A DNA stretch of 64,000 bases. It comes from Plotosus lineatus. Its lineage: Eukaryota; Chordata; Actinopteri; Siluriformes; Plotosidae. Numbering within the stretch: the stretch's first letter is position 1; each line of letters begins with the position of its first letter. Positions 1 through 11,493 of this stretch are shown here, piece by piece. A program made the position numbers and the translations under genes. The notes below the pieces were generated by a model. The model did not search any database, had not been told where the DNA came from, and saw only the letters and a program-made list of their open reading frames with translations. Location of the stretch: NCBI GenBank assembly GCA_024760905.1, contig CM045731.1, positions 52,573,501-52,637,500 of the forward strand. The letters run 5' to 3'.

Positions 1-192
1 GAAGTTGTGGCTCAGTTGTTAAGGCTCTGGGTTACTGATCAGGTCTGCGGTTAAAGCCCTAGTATTACCAAGCTGCCATTGTTGGCACCCTTGAGCAAGG
101 TCCTTCACACTTAACCGCTCCATAGTAAAAACGAAATAAACATGTAGGTTGCGCTGAATAAGGGTGTCTACCTAACCATAAATGTAAATGTT
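1..192 (+). repeat. tRNA-derived SINE, family A
   Basis: Starts with a tRNA-like head (GTGGCTCAGTTGTTAAGG A-box region, then a degenerate B box). It continues through the stretch 'TTGAGCAAGGTCCTTCACAC' and ends in a tail resembling 'CGCTGAATAAGGGTGTCT' plus a TAAATGTAAATG repeat. The same head, body and tail recur near 6976, 18472 and 34431, and inverted near 55236. The tail type is familiar from fish SINEs that use L2-like LINEs. The left edge may continue outside the window. Confidence 0.8.
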
Positions 193-195
193 GCG

Positions 196-411
196 GTAAA
201 GAAAGAGCTGAAGAAAAAGCAAAGCTGTCAAGTTACTGGTGCCTTCTTCAGTCACCTATGACCATGAGCTGTGGGTAGTGATCAAAAGAACAAGATGATG
301 GATACAAGTAGGAGAAATGGGTTTCCTCTGAAGTTTCCTGAGAGACAGGGGAATGAGTTCAGACATTCAGTAAGAGCTTTGAATAGAAAAGCTGTGCCTC
401 GTTGAAAGCAG
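196..411 (+). repeat. Degenerate Rex3 (RTE-clade) fragment
   Basis: The stretch 'CCTATGACCATGAGCTGTGG' followed by 'GTAGTGATCAAAAGAACAAG' aligns by eye with the thumb-region coding sequence of the better Rex3 copy at 29092-30030 (CCTATGGTCACGAGCTTTGG, then GTAGTGACTGAAAGAACAAG). Frame is lost and flanking parts are eroded, so this is an old relic. Confidence 0.65.
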
Positions 412-1642
412 TTCAGAACTAACTGCGGTGTTTTGTGCATCTGGCTAGGATCACCCCCAGAAGAGGTGTTTTGGTCATATCTGACCAGTAGGATACCACA
501 GGGTTGATATGGGTCTTGGTGGCCAACTGGGCAACACCTAAGTACCTGCCCACAAATGCTTGAGGTGGTGCTTTCTCAATCTTATATCTTTTAATATACA
601 CTACAGACGCTCCCCAACTTACTTACATTCATCCGTTTTACGTTTTTTTTTTCCCCAATTTTTTGAGTTTAGACGTACCTACGTAGTACGCTGATGTATT
701 GACGCTGCATCCATTGTTTGCCCACGTGCCCCTCCTTCTTCCCAGTTCAGTTTTATTTATATATATTACACCTATATATACATACACAGAGATGAATTAA
801 CTATCTGCTCAGATCGGCATAATCTACCATGTATACTTAGTTAAGCAAAGAGAGTTGTAAAATGAATAAAAACCCAAGAAAGAGAAATTCACATCAGTGA
901 TTCACATCAGTGCAGGCTGAGTACTAAACGAGTTCAACGGCACCCTTGCGCACTTGAAAGACCAGAAGTCCGTATAACCCGCGCTTTGTTTCAAGCAAGT
1001 AAACTACTTTCAGCAAGTGTACTACTTTCGGTATTGAGCGCCTCACATATTGTAAGTGTTGATTGGCTGTTTTAAGGTTCATGTGAAGTGAGTCGGCTCA
1101 GCTTCATGTTATGTGACCATCTGTCGACCATCGGAACCATTTACAAGCAGAAAAATCGCATCATAGAGAATGTTAAAGGCTATACAGTAGGCCCTTGACT
1201 ATTCCCAGTTTGGCACCCACGGTTTGAGTATTCGCTGACTGCCGAGCAACCGGTATGTGATTCAAATTCAGCCAATGGCTGCCCTCCTTTCTTCTGATTG
1301 GTTGAGCTGATGTCCCGCCCCCTTTTTCTTCATTCGCGCACAAGTTGTCAATGAGCCTCTTTTTTGTGTGTGTTTTAATTACCAGTACGTAATGCTCTAT
1401 GATACCACTCAAACGCTATGCATCTACTCTGGCTAATAGATAGAAAACGTTGGATGTCTCTTCTGAATTAACAAGACTTTCTCCTGAGAAACGACAGTTT
1501 TCTCTGAACTGTTGTATTAAAATTTTTTCCAATTATTATTCCAGTACAGTACCTAAGTTCATGTTTATGCATAAGATTTTATATTCTGTAGCATGTTTAA
1601 CAAACGAATACCAAAAGGATAAACTTTATTACAGTACTCTTC

Positions 1643-2625
1643 ATGTCCTTTTACATTGAACGTGGAGTGACGTCTCAAAGATGACACTGCCCAGAGGGCG
1701 AAGTCGCGGAGTTCTTGGAGTCCGATTGTTTCTTTGTTCGTTTTATTTGTTGGTTTTTTTGTTCATGTTTTGCACTATACTTGTCTACGACCGGTTGACT
1801 ATACTACAGCGATAAGATCGGAGTATCTTCGGGCGTGTATAACTAAGCAGAGCTAGCATGCTAGTAGCAGAACTAGCATGCTAGTAGCAGAACTAGCATG
1901 CTAGTAGCAGAACTAGCATGCTAGTGTTCGTTTTAATTTGTTTTATTTGTTGTTTTGTTTGTTCATCTTATCGGGTGTACTCTCCTCGAGCCATGTTTCA
2001 CAGAAACAGTCCTGTAGATCCCTCTGTGCTGCAATCTGAGCATGAAGCTCGTCCATCTTGTTTCGTAGGGACTGAACACTTTAAAGCAGTATGGCCGGAA
2101 GTGCTAACCAATAACCAAGCACCGGAGAATCTGAAAACTCCGCCTGGGCGGAAGGAGCATAGCATAGCATAGCAGCGTAGAGAAATCTACAGGACTGTGT
2201 TTCTGTGAAACATGGCTTGAGAAGAGTACACAGTCCTGTAGATCCCTCTGCACTGCAATCTGAGCATGAAGCTGGTCCATCTTGTTTCACAGGGACTGAA
2301 CACTTTAAAGCAGTATGGCCGGAAGTGCTAACCAAGCGCCGGAGAATCTGAAAACTCCGCCTGGGCTTATTGTTAGCATTGAGCTCCCATAGCATAGCAT
2401 ATAGCTCACGATAGGAGTTGTTGCGTGCTTAGTTGCCCGAAGCTGAAGCTGCTCATAGCTGTAGTAGGGTCGACCAACCATAGACAAGCATAGTGCAAAA
2501 CATGAACAAACAAATAAAACAAATTAAAACGAACAAAAACAATTTGACTCCGAGAACTCCGTGACGTTGCCCTCTAGGCAGCGCCATCTTGGACACGTCA
2601 CTCCAAGTTCAATGTAAAAGGACAT
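1643..2625. mobile_element. Foldback element with ~150-bp terminal inverted repeats
   Basis: Left arm from 1643 (ATGTCCTTTTACATTGAAC) and right arm to 2625 are imperfect inverted repeats over roughly 150 bp. They include matching tracts such as GTTTTGCACTAT and its complement. The loop holds a 20-bp tandem repeat (1852-1925) and a direct duplication of about 130-150 bp (about 2010-2147 and 2235-2370). No target duplication is convincing; CTTC on both sides is possible. No protein is recognised, so the superfamily is open. Confidence 0.7.
1852..1925 (+). repeat. 20-bp tandem repeat with palindromic core
   Basis: About 3.5-4 units of AACTAGCATGCTAGTAGCAG. Each unit carries the perfect 12-bp palindrome CTAGCATGCTAG. 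It lies in the loop of the foldback element. Confidence 0.9.
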
Positions 2626-2633
2626 CTTCTTCT

Positions 2634-3457
2634 TGTGCTGTCGGTGTGACCGAAGAGTTCAAGGTGGATGTGGGACTGCATCAAGGGTCAGCTCTCAGCC
2701 CCTTCTTGTTTGCTATGGTGATGGACAGGCTGACAGACGAGGTTAGACAAGAATCTCCATGGACTATGATGTTTGCAGATGACATCGTGATCTGTAGTGA
2801 GAGCAGAGAACAAGTGGAGGAAAATCTAGAGAGGTGGAGGTATGCCCTGGAAAGGAGGGGAATGACGGTTAGTCTCAGTAAGACAGAATACATGTGTGTG
2901 AACGACAAGAACCCAAGAGGAACGGTGAGGTTACAGGGGGCAGAGATCAAGAAGGTGGAGAAAAGTGTCCGGTGTGATGTGTGATAGGAGAGTATCGGCA
3001 AGAATGAAGGGAAAAGTGTACAAGACGGTGATGAGGCCAGCAATGTTGTATGGTTTAGGGACAGTGGCCCTGGGGAAAAGACAGGAGTCAGAGTTGGAGG
3101 TAGCAGAGATGAAAATGTTGAGGTTCTCTTTGGGAGTAACGAGGATGGATAGGATCAGAAATGAGTACATCAGAGGGGCAGCACATGTTAGATGTTTTGG
3201 AGACAAAGTCAGCGAGGCTAGATTGAGATGGTTTGGACATGTACAGAGGAGGGATAGTGAGTATATTGGTAGTAGGATGCTGAGGTTGGAACTACCAGGC
3301 AAAAGGCCCAGAGGAAGACCAAAGAGAAGATTTATGGATGTGGTGAAGGAGGACATGAAGGTCGTTGGAATAAGAGTAGAAGATACAGAGGATAGGGAGA
3401 GATGGAGGCAGATCATTTGCTGTAGCGACCCCTGAAGGGAACAGCCGAAAGAAAAAG
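2634..3457 (+). pseudogene. RTE-type LINE 3' fragment (reverse transcriptase C-terminal half)
   Basis: Translated sequence includes the RT catalytic box MMFADDIVICSE, the upstream motif GLHQGSALSPFLFA, and the C-terminal 'RWFGHVQRRD...RPRGRPKRRFMD' tail ending in SDP then stop. The 3' end is the family tail 'CCCCTGAAGGGAACAGCCG' plus A/G-rich sequence. The copy is 5' truncated. Compared with the copy at 44330-44440 it lacks about 90 bp between 'GCAGAGATCAAGAAGGTGG' and 'GAAAAGTGTCCGGTGTGATG', breaking the frame. Dead fragment. Confidence 0.9.
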
Positions 3458-3849
3458 AAGATGTAATGGATAGGCAGCGGATTATCTCGATTCACGGGAA
3501 GGCCCGGAACCGTACTCCCGCGAATGTCAAGGGCCTACTGTATTTGATACTGTATTTGATATTTGATGAGCGAATTTGATTCAAATTTATCAATTTGAAA
3601 TTAGTTTGCTTGAATATAATTTATTTGAAATTAATGTTGATATTATTTGATATATTTGAGATTATTTTACAATGTTATTTTTATAATAATTGATTTAGGG
3701 GTGTTTTATGAGATACGGTAATGGTATTTATGGATGTATAGTACAGTATGAGCGTCATACGTCACAAGTCATACGTCACTATAACAACTTACTTCAGCTT
3801 ACGTTCGGCCATCTGGAACCAATTAAAAACGTAAGTCAGGGAGCGTCTG

Positions 3850-4541
3850 TATATTCTTTTTCTTTTTATTTATATATTCTGTTATTATTCTATTATCTTT
3901 ATTCTACTTTTACTTCACACAGGTGTGTGGACACATCAGTAGAAAGACAAAGAGATGGACAGATGTACTTTATTGAAATATGGGAACTTTATGCACAGAT
4001 TTGCTGTAAGAACTTAACACAAATGGTACACAGTTATTTATTACAACAACTAAATGCTAAACCCTGGAAATACCAGAAATTTCATTAGAAACTCAAAAAT
4101 AAGTACAACCGTTCAGGGATTTTGTTTCATTGAACTTTTTCTTAGACCGATGAATAACAATCTTGTTTCAAAAATACTTGGGTGGTTTTAAAAGGTTGTC
4201 TTCTCATGAAACTCCGTAATTATGTCTATGCAAGCAAGCTAGCTTCAAAAATCTTTATTAGGTATTAGGTGCTAAAACACATAATCAAAGGGGAGGGGGA
4301 GAAGATGAAACACTTACTTTCCATCATCAGCATGGTAAGCAATTGAGTGCGGCAGCCAGCCAGGCTGATGATCAAGCTTGTAGAACTGAGGAACCAGGCC
4401 TACAGCAATCGTGCCTCTTACACCCGTGTCCATTATAGTTACCTATTATCACAAAACAGCACATTAACGCACTTATCCAACCCTTTCAGCAGCATGAATT
4501 TGACCAATATTTTAATTATTATTATTTAACCTTACTATATA
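3850..4541. other. No feature recognised
   Basis: AT-rich sequence between two TIR elements. Short open frames show no protein family and no splice-supported coding signal. Confidence 0.5.
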
Positions 4542-5280
4542 CAGTCACTATTCAAGTTACAACCTGGATCAGTTCCGACCAACCAGTCATAAGTCGGCTG
4601 GTTGTGAGTCGGATATTTAACACAACGAAACCGAAACCACCCAGCACTCGCTATGAATTCATGTGAAGTGTATTCTTCACCTGCAAGTTCTTTCAACATG
4701 CAAAATAAACTTGTAGCCTTACTTTGCTCTGCTCACAACATCACGTTCACATTTCTTTGCCGATTATGTTCCAACCACGTGTATAGCAACTTTTCCATCT
4801 CAGCAATCAATCCTTCACGGGGTTTTGTGATGATAGTTGACCTAATTGGTGCTGCTGCTGCTTTCACTGCTTCCTTAATGCAGTCCTTGTCCTTCAAAAT
4901 TGTAGACACCGTGGAGTGGGAGAGATGGAGATCTCGAGCAATGGAATTTATTTTTTTCCTCCTTCATACTGCTTTATCACTTTCATCTTCTTCTCCAACG
5001 ACAGCGCCTTTCTTGCTGTCTTGGTAGAATTGCCATCTGATAAATCGGACTTCCTCTTGGGGGCCATGGTAACGGTGTACAGTAAATGAATGTAAAATTG
5101 TACTGTAAAAGAGATGTTACTGCAACGGCGTCTAGTCACTGAGTGTAGTGGTAGAATGCGGTGAGTGTGAGATGCTGGGATGCCAGATATATACAATAAA
5201 CTCATAATACACATCTGCTAGACGGGGTCGTAAGTACGAGTGGTCGTAACTCGCGTACGTCGTAACTTGGATAGTGACTA
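4542..5280 (-). mobile_element. Tigger/pogo-like transposon, deletion derivative
   Basis: Ends CAGTCACTATTCAAGTTAC (left) and GTAACTTGGATAGTGACT (right) are inverted repeats, flanked by TA (4540-4541 and 5281-5282). On the minus strand it retains the start of a CENP-B/jerky-like transposase. At 739 bp it is far shorter than an autonomous element, so the DDE region has been lost. Confidence 0.8.
4600..5067 (-). pseudogene. CENP-B-like N-terminal transposase remnant
   Basis: Starts MAPKRKSDLSDG and runs through LSLEKKMKVIKQYEGGKK, typical of the N-terminal CENP-B/pogo helix-turn-helix that binds transposon ends. After a frame slip in an A-rich run, the same strand continues with HLSHSTVSTILKDKDCIKEA and then EKLLYTWLEHNRQRN, the usual second DNA-binding (Tc5-type HTH) segment. 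The catalytic DDE domain is absent. It is a fossil inside the 4542-5280 element. Confidence 0.7.
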
Positions 5281-5282
5281 TA

Positions 5283-6186
5283 TTCATAAATGTTCTTGAT
5301 TCTCTGAAACATTAGGTAGATTAAGAAATGGCTGTAGATTAAGAAAACAACTGCATTATATCCATGGGGAAATTGTGATGGCGTACAGGTAAAATGGGTT
5401 GTTTCTTAGTATAAGCAAAAAGGAAAGAAAGGAGAGAAGAAAAGACAAAAAGCTGAAGTATGCCAAAAAATGTCAAGTAACCTGCTATGAAGTATGCGAC
5501 CTCACAGCTACGACTTAAACCCCAACTTTCTTTCCCCACTTTGGTTCTCTCACAGCATGACTTGCTACGAAAATCCGTCAAACTTGATTCTGATTTCTTG
5601 GAAAACCCTGAAACTTAGTTCACTCACCTCTACTAATGAGGACCCCCGGACTAATTCAATCACATCCTCCCACGCAATGCATTGTCTTCTTTTTTCTGAC
5701 CTCCATAAAGGTCAGAACAACATTAGATTTATTTTTCTTGAGGAAACTTGGCCTTAGCAGAAAAGAAAGCTTGAGCCTAGTCCACAAAAATTAATGGGTT
5801 TTTAGCTCTCTCCAGGAAAATGGCTGCCATGCAGCTGTTGGCTGTTCACGTCTTTCTGCTCCAAAACCTAAATCCTACTGCCAGGAATTAACGGCATAAT
5901 CATAAGCTGAGAAGGAGACCATGCTTTCAGTCTGCCTCTTTCGAGGATTTGCGGCGCAAACTTTAAAATGCTAATATAAATCAAGAAATGTTTCCTAAAT
6001 ATCGATGTCCGACATACTCGCTCGATGAACGTCCTGCTATGAAGTTAATGCGCCGAAGATGCAACACTCCACAAAAAGATCTCCCTGCTGGGAAGCTGGG
6101 AGCTGCAGAATTCCAGCCCAGGGTTCCAGACAAAATATTCAATTAGGCTAATAGAGAAAATTTCCACTTGACTAAGGATAAAACTG

Positions 6187-6224
<38 letters not shown>

Positions 6225-6975
6225 TCACACACACACACACACACAGAGAAAACAGACCGCCTAAGATCACAGTGAGGCTCTTTTTTTTCAGAGGAGTGAA
6301 GCTGAGGAAACAAGGGAAAGAGGTTGAGCAGAGTATGTTCTAGAGTTGGGGTTAATGGGCGCGTGGACATGTACGCTGACTCTTAGAGGTCGTTGGAGGT
6401 GAACTGAAACGCCTGTGAAAATGTAATGAGGAAATATGATCAGGCAACTGACGTTTATTCCATCAGACACACAATCTTTATATGGGAAGCGAGGTGGAGG
6501 GGAGTAAGCTGCATACATACTCCAAGGATTTGACCATTCTCTCCGAAGCGTGTGTCAGAATCAGATGACCGGCCTTGGCCGGTATTGTGGGGGATTTATC
6601 GATCACACTCAGCACAAATGTCAAAGGCTCCACAACTTCATTAAAGACACCGAAGTTTTAAAAACAACATGACTTGATGTGACACGTCATTTTTAATCCT
6701 CTTTTAACCATTGCAGCCATCATGAGATCATAAGGTTGACAAGAAATGCATAAAATGTGTAAAGCCATAGTGCTTTATCAAACTGGTTAAAGCTCCCATA
6801 TGGGGGATATTGTACTTTGTAAATTTATGTTTTGTCTTATTATACTCGAGGTTTAAAAAAATAAACAAAAAAACCCAGAAGACTATTCGGAGCTAGCATA
6901 ATATAAAGTAGCTCCATAAATGTTTCCATTACTTTACATCTACATATCAAACCTGATCAAAAATAAGAATCTGAG
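5283..6975. other. Unassigned sequence with one microsatellite
   Basis: No convincing coding exon or recognised repeat apart from the (CT)n(CA)n tract at 6188-6245. The short open frames are of anonymous composition. Confidence 0.5.
6188..6245 (+). repeat. (CT)n then (CA)n microsatellite
   Basis: Uninterrupted CT dinucleotides passing into CA dinucleotides. Confidence 0.95.
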
Positions 6976-7150
6976 GGCAGTGATGGCTCAGTGAGTTACT
7001 GATCAGAAGATTGAGAGTTTGTGCTCCAGTGCCACCATGTTGCAACTGTTGGGCCCCTGAGCAAGGCCCTTAACACGCAATTGCTCAGTTGTATAAAAAT
7101 AATAAATGGGAGTCGCTCTGAATAAGAGAGCAGGCCAAATGCCAAATTTG
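6976..7150 (+). repeat. tRNA-derived SINE, family A
   Basis: Head GCAGTGATGGCTCAGTGAG, then 'TTGGGCCCCTGAGCAAGGCC' and tail 'GAGTCGCTCTGAATAAGAG' plus CCAAATGCCAAAT. Same architecture as the copy at 1-192 and better preserved. Confidence 0.85.
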
Positions 7151-7319
7151 GTACAAGCAAGAAATCCCTTAGTTAGATAAATTAAAAGCAATGACTGTTG
7201 GAAAACCATTGTAGTACAGTGGTGCTTGAAAGTCTGTGATCCCTCTTGAATGTTCTGAAGCATCAACATATCTTAACTCAAGTTTTAAATGCAGATAAAG
7301 AACACAATCATACGTTAGT

Positions 7320-7640
7320 TTTCCGTATAGTTTAATCCTATCAGTGATATTGGGAGGCTGAATTCGATCTCAGCTGACTCTGGGGGAAGGCAGGGAATAG
7401 TTTGTCATTCCATCACCAGCTGAACACGTACATCATCACACATACTCAGGGACAATTTGGAACAGACAATCAGCCTAATGTGCATGTGGTTGGCCTGTTG
7501 GAGTACCCAACGCAAACAAAGGAAGTGCATGCAAACTCTACATACAAATGCCCTGGTCAAGGTCAGTACTCAAATCCAGGACGTACTTGCTGTGAAGCTG
7601 ATGTACTAACCCCTATGCCACCTTGCTACACAACATATGT
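7320..7640 (-). repeat. V-SINE-like element, inverted and degenerate
   Basis: Contains GGTTGGCCTGTTGGAGTACC, a 'GGAAGTGCATGCAAACTCTA' core and an inverted B-box-like end 'TACTCAAATCCAGGACGTAC'. These are the features of inverted fish core SINEs seen elsewhere in this window (34028, 35740, 48290). Confidence 0.55.
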
Positions 7641-8115
7641 GAACCTCTTGGATCAATGGTTATATTTCAGTTGAAATTAGAATCAGGTGTTTAGGGTTTT
7701 TTTTAAGTCACTGGGATAACAATCAGGTGGTGAGTGTTTGACGAGTTTTATTTAAAGTCCAAGGAGCTATCAAATTCTGACCTTCACAACACAAGTTTGG
7801 TGGAATGTTTCTTGGTACAAACAAGAGATGTTTGAGGAACATCAAAAAAGGATTCAAGCTGGACAAGGTTACACAGGCCACAGCCTCAGAGAAAGTCTGG
7901 ACTTTGCCATTGATTTTATTCCTGACACAGATGGCATCATCCCTTGCAGAATTATTTACATCATTTGTTGGAGGCTTTTATCCAGAAGATGGAACTGGGG
8001 ATTAAACCCCGATCTTTGGGTCAGTACCTTTAATCACCAAGACACCATTATGTTTTATGTGGAATTGTATTAACGAGCAGTTTTAAAGGAGCCTGCTTAT
8101 TTACAAAAGTAAATA
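7641..8115. other. No feature recognised
   Basis: Two overlapping short open frames of 66 and 81 codons show no recognisable family. Confidence 0.45.
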
Positions 8116-8880
8116 CAGTGATACCTCAGCTCACGAACATAATTGGTTCCCAGAAAGTGTGTGTGAGGCGAAAAGTTCGTCTTCCGAACATTTATTTCCC
8201 ATAAGAAACCATTAAAATGAGAATAATCCGTTCCCAGGTCCCCATAAAACATAATTTTCTACTAAATAAGCCTTAAAACTACACAAAAATATACCTTATT
8301 TTATGTATAATAAATGTGCTATTGTATTGTAATTAAAGAAATAAACTGTACTGTATAATAAAGTCGTTTTATTTACCTTTGTGATGGTAGTTGACGGCTT
8401 GATGGAATGGAGTGGGAGGAGGAGGGAGGGATGGACTTACTGTTTGGAAGGAGTGATTTGGAAACGCCTACTGTTTGGAAACACCCTTAGCCACACACGC
8501 ACCCTTAATAGCTTCCTTGTTCCTTGTACTGGTACTGGGACGCTGAGTCACACAAACGCACACCTCGTTCGTGTTTTTCAATGATCTCCGCCTGTGGTGG
8601 GGTCTTTTTCGGTCCCATAATAGCAAAAGTACACTCAATATGGTCCAAAATGTCTAGCAAACACAAACCACTTCTGCACTCAAAGAAAGGGGTGTGACGA
8701 ACTGTGACACTGTGAGCGTGCGTCAACTTCTCGTGGCCGCCACCGTGGCGCTGTTCGACCGCGTGGTTTGGTTCGTCCGCCGAAAACTAGTTCGTCAGCA
8801 GAGACTATATGCTCGCAAATTTAATGTTCTTGAGGCGAAAAGTTTGTGATCTTAAGTGTTCGTCAGCAGAGGTTTTACTG
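8116..8880 (-). mobile_element. Tigger/pogo-like MITE with transposase start remnant
   Basis: Left end CAGTGATACCTCAGCTCACG and right end CAGCAGAGGTTTTACTG are flanked by TA. Inside, on the minus strand, a frame beginning at 8618 reads MGPKKTPPQA then EIIEKHERGVR. This matches the N-terminal CENP-B-like HTH of Tigger transposases with an internal deletion joining the two parts. No catalytic domain remains. Confidence 0.75.
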
Positions 8881-9396
8881 TATTCAAAAACATCGTTATA
8901 TTTTCCTTTTGTGACTGAATATCACTGAACAATGCACTACACAGTGTACAGCATCTCTATATGTGAGGCACGCCACTGAAAGTAGGCGCTTATCGCACAG
9001 ACCACTTTTGGGATAAAGGCCAGAAAAGTAAAAATGATCCATTTTTATTGTAATTCGGATTTTTACAGAAACTACTAAAACAAGTATTCAACTATCACTT
9101 CTTCACGTGAAATCGACTAACACTAAAAATTTCTTTTTTTCCCATTTTTCTGGCGAGTACCCTCATAAAACTAGATAAAAACAGTAGCAAACTCACTGGT
9201 TTTCATTGCAATTATTCGCCAAGTTCGGTACAAGACACACTATAATCCATACACCTGAAGAATGGCTGTGAAGTAGTTTCACCATTTTGGATACTGTTTT
9301 GATATTAAAATGCCGTTTCATCAAATAAAATAAAGGTTATGAAGACGATATGCTCGTAAACAATGCAGGCTAGTTGCTAAGGAAGATCTGAAACGA
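8881..9396. other. Unassigned AT-rich sequence
   Basis: No protein family or known repeat end recognised. It adjoins the dispersed repeat at 9397 and may belong to the same element. Confidence 0.4.
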
Positions 9397-9575
9397 GCAC
9401 ACTGATTGGTCAGCTCGGGCTTGCACATGCGCAGTGCCCATCACACGTTAACTTTCGGTTGACTTCCTGCTTCTAGTTTAACTGCATGCTGAATTAATCT
9501 CCGTCTTTCTCTTCAATAACAATCATTAAGTTTATTTATAAGATTGTGAATACACATAATTTCTGGAAAAGGAGA
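9397..9575 (+). repeat. Dispersed ~170-bp repeat, copy 1
   Basis: Shares 'TTGGTCAGCTCGGGCTTGCA', CATGCGCAGTGCCC and 'TTATAAGATTGTGAATACAC' with 14438-14605 in the same order and spacing. Contains a CATGCGCA motif resembling an NRF1 site. It is followed by an acidic GAT-repeat-rich stretch (9755-9830) that could be a broken transposase N-terminus; no family assigned. Confidence 0.7.
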
Positions 9576-10194
9576 GCGAAATGTCATCTGTGATGTCTAG
9601 CAGCATAAGTATAGATGTTAAATTCGACACTGGAATTGGAATTGGAAAGCATTCACCGGAATGCTTGATGTCCGTGATGATCCATGCTGGATCATGGGTT
9701 GTTTAGTTTTGGTCAAGACCTGAAAAATACTTAAATGTTTGATTCCTTTTACAGATGACCAAACTGATGATGATGATGATGCTGATGCCAGCTGTGTTGA
9801 TGAAGATTTTGATGTTGACAAAGAAGAGGCACTTGTTAAAAGTGTGCATGAATGGTGTTTGTGAAGAAGATGTGATCCTTTCTGCTGAGCAGGATATAGA
9901 TTAAGATGATAATGCTGAGGGCAGAGTTGATGAAGCTTACTTGTATAAAGAGATCAGAGAGCTTTGTTCTATGGTTTTCTTAATTTCAGTGTGATTGTTT
10001 AAACCATTGACAGTGGTTCTTTTTTCAATCAGTATAATTTGAAGGCATTTGAACCTTTTATATAATGCTCGAAAAGATACATACTGATCTTATTGGAATA
10101 AACAGAAATGAAAAAGTCATTTTGTTTTGTTCATTTTGGGGGGGGGTTAACACGGTGACTGATGGGTTTAAAAAGGGCGTGTCAGATTAAAATG
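9576..10194. other. Unassigned, includes acidic GAT-rich stretch
   Basis: GATGATGATGATGATGCTGA near 9765 and 'GATGAAGATTTTGATGTTGA' would encode an Asp-rich segment, but stops interrupt all frames. Nothing else recognised. Confidence 0.4.
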
Positions 10195-10362
10195 AGGATG
10201 ATTTTACTGGTACCCATTTATACTGCTGGGTAAACAAAGGCACACTTGTGCTTGAGACCTTGCCCAGGGATCTTAGCACAGTGGGGGTCTCAGTGGGATT
10301 TGAACTCACAACCTCCCGATCATGAGCCCAGCACTCTAACCACGACACCACCAGCCCTACGG
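10195..10362 (-). repeat. tRNA-derived SINE, family B, 3'-truncated
   Basis: Inverted head: 'GGATTTGAACTCACAACCTC' (B-box complement) and 'CGACACCACCAGCCCTAC' (start complement). The body piece GGTACCCATTTATACTGC is shared with the copies at 30242, 53699 and 21625. Inserted at, or replacing, the left end of the adjoining TIR element. Confidence 0.8.
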
Positions 10363-10531
10363 GAAGACTCCCAAGACTACCCCATAAACCCTTTAAAAAT
10401 GATAAAAGTAAACCAATTTTGTAGGCAATACGCTTGAAATCTGTTAAAAGTAAAAGAAAATTGTTTATTAAACCATTTTATTAACATTTATTAATTAAAC
10501 CATTATTAAACATTTTTATTAACGCACACAT

Positions 10532-10563
<32 letters not shown>

Positions 10564-10587
10564 CACTGTCTCTCTCTATCTCTCTTT

Positions 10588-10634
<47 letters not shown>

Positions 10635-11265
10635 CTATCTCTATGGTGTGTTTTGCCGAATGCGGGCTCCGCCCACACACAACGCACAGCTGACGGAACA
10701 ATTCTATTTAAATGTTTAAATGGATGGGATGTTGAATTTAAAGTGGAATTACAGTACCTGTTTGAAAGATCATAGGTCTCGATTCAATATTAACTTGTTT
10801 CCTTGCGAGATCGGAGGTCTTGTCCCACGGAGCACTCTGCTCATGCTTCAATATCGTGCCGAAATAATCACATCCGTCACTGTATTTCCACTTTAAGGTC
10901 TCCTTCTGCTTCACTATTGTCCTGATTATAGAGGGGTTTTGGCGATAACGAAGTATAATGCAGCAATGAGCTCAAAACAAGCAACAGTCCTGTTCAACTC
11001 TCCTCACGCGTGTGACAAACAAGCTTTATGTGTGTACTATGGAGATTCAGCTCCTTCCTGGCCAATGGGAGGCCAGCGGGGCGGGATGTTGGGAGACAGC
11101 CAATGAGAGAGCAACTCATGCATCGTCTGAAATTTTGATTGGCGCGTTTGGTGCTTTTCATAAAAGGAGGTTGTCTTCGTATACAGGGGACGAAAACTTA
11201 GGAAAATGTTTTTCGTAACCCGGAGTTTTCGTAACCATGGGGTTTTCCTAAGTAGTGAGCCGACT
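10363..11265. mobile_element. TIR MITE (type T3), left end lost
   Basis: Sequence 'CCCCATAAACCCTTTAAAAA', the TTATTAAC-rich block, 'GCGGGATGTTGGGAGACAGC' and the right end TTTTCGTAACCC...GAGCCGACT match the copy at 27647-28604. Its own left terminal repeat is missing where the SINE abuts. Confidence 0.7.
10530..10632 (+). repeat. (CA)n / (CT)n microsatellites
   Basis: Two CA tracts separated by a CT-rich spacer. Confidence 0.95.
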
Positions 11266-11493
11266 ATTGACAAACTTTTTGCTGCATTTTGCAGTTTTGG
11301 GCCTCCTCTATCTGACTGTGTAAAAAGCTAATTTTTCATTTTTGGACACAAGAGCCTACTTTCCGTGGAGTGACTCATATATAGGTAATATAAAGTATAC
11401 CCTAGATAGTACAGCGACATAATAAATTTGCAACTGCATGTTAGTCGGGTTTAAATAAAGTCTCGTTTATAAAACAAGCAAAAAATGTATGTA

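Larger units (their letters stand above)
1185..3540. mobile_element. TIR element (type T2) nested inside T1
   Basis: Left end CAGTAGGCCCTTGAC and right end GTCAAGGGCCTACTG are exact inverted repeats, with TA on both outer sides (1183-1184 and 3541-3542). The left-end interior (GAGCACGC-type GC-rich block near 1310-1350) recurs inverted at 30580-30743, the right end of a second T2 copy. Non-coding apart from inserted elements. Tc1/mariner-pogo group is inferred from TIR and TA. Confidence 0.75.
604..3849. mobile_element. Pogo/Tigger-like TIR element (type T1), outer copy
   Basis: Left end CAGACGCTCCCCAACTTAC is preceded by TA. Right end GTAAGTCAGGGAGCGTCTG is followed by TA. The two ends are inverted copies, and TA target duplication is diagnostic of Tc1/mariner-pogo transposition. 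Interior flanks (for example around 900-1090 and 3560-3790) match, inverted, the copy at 19329-20153. The element is swollen by a second TIR element (1185-3540), which itself contains a foldback element and an RTE fragment. No transposase is readable in this copy. Confidence 0.75.

Noticed and set aside
1852..1925. Regularly spaced short repeats, considered as CRISPR-like
   Set aside because: Units are contiguous tandem copies with no unique spacers, inside a eukaryotic foldback element.
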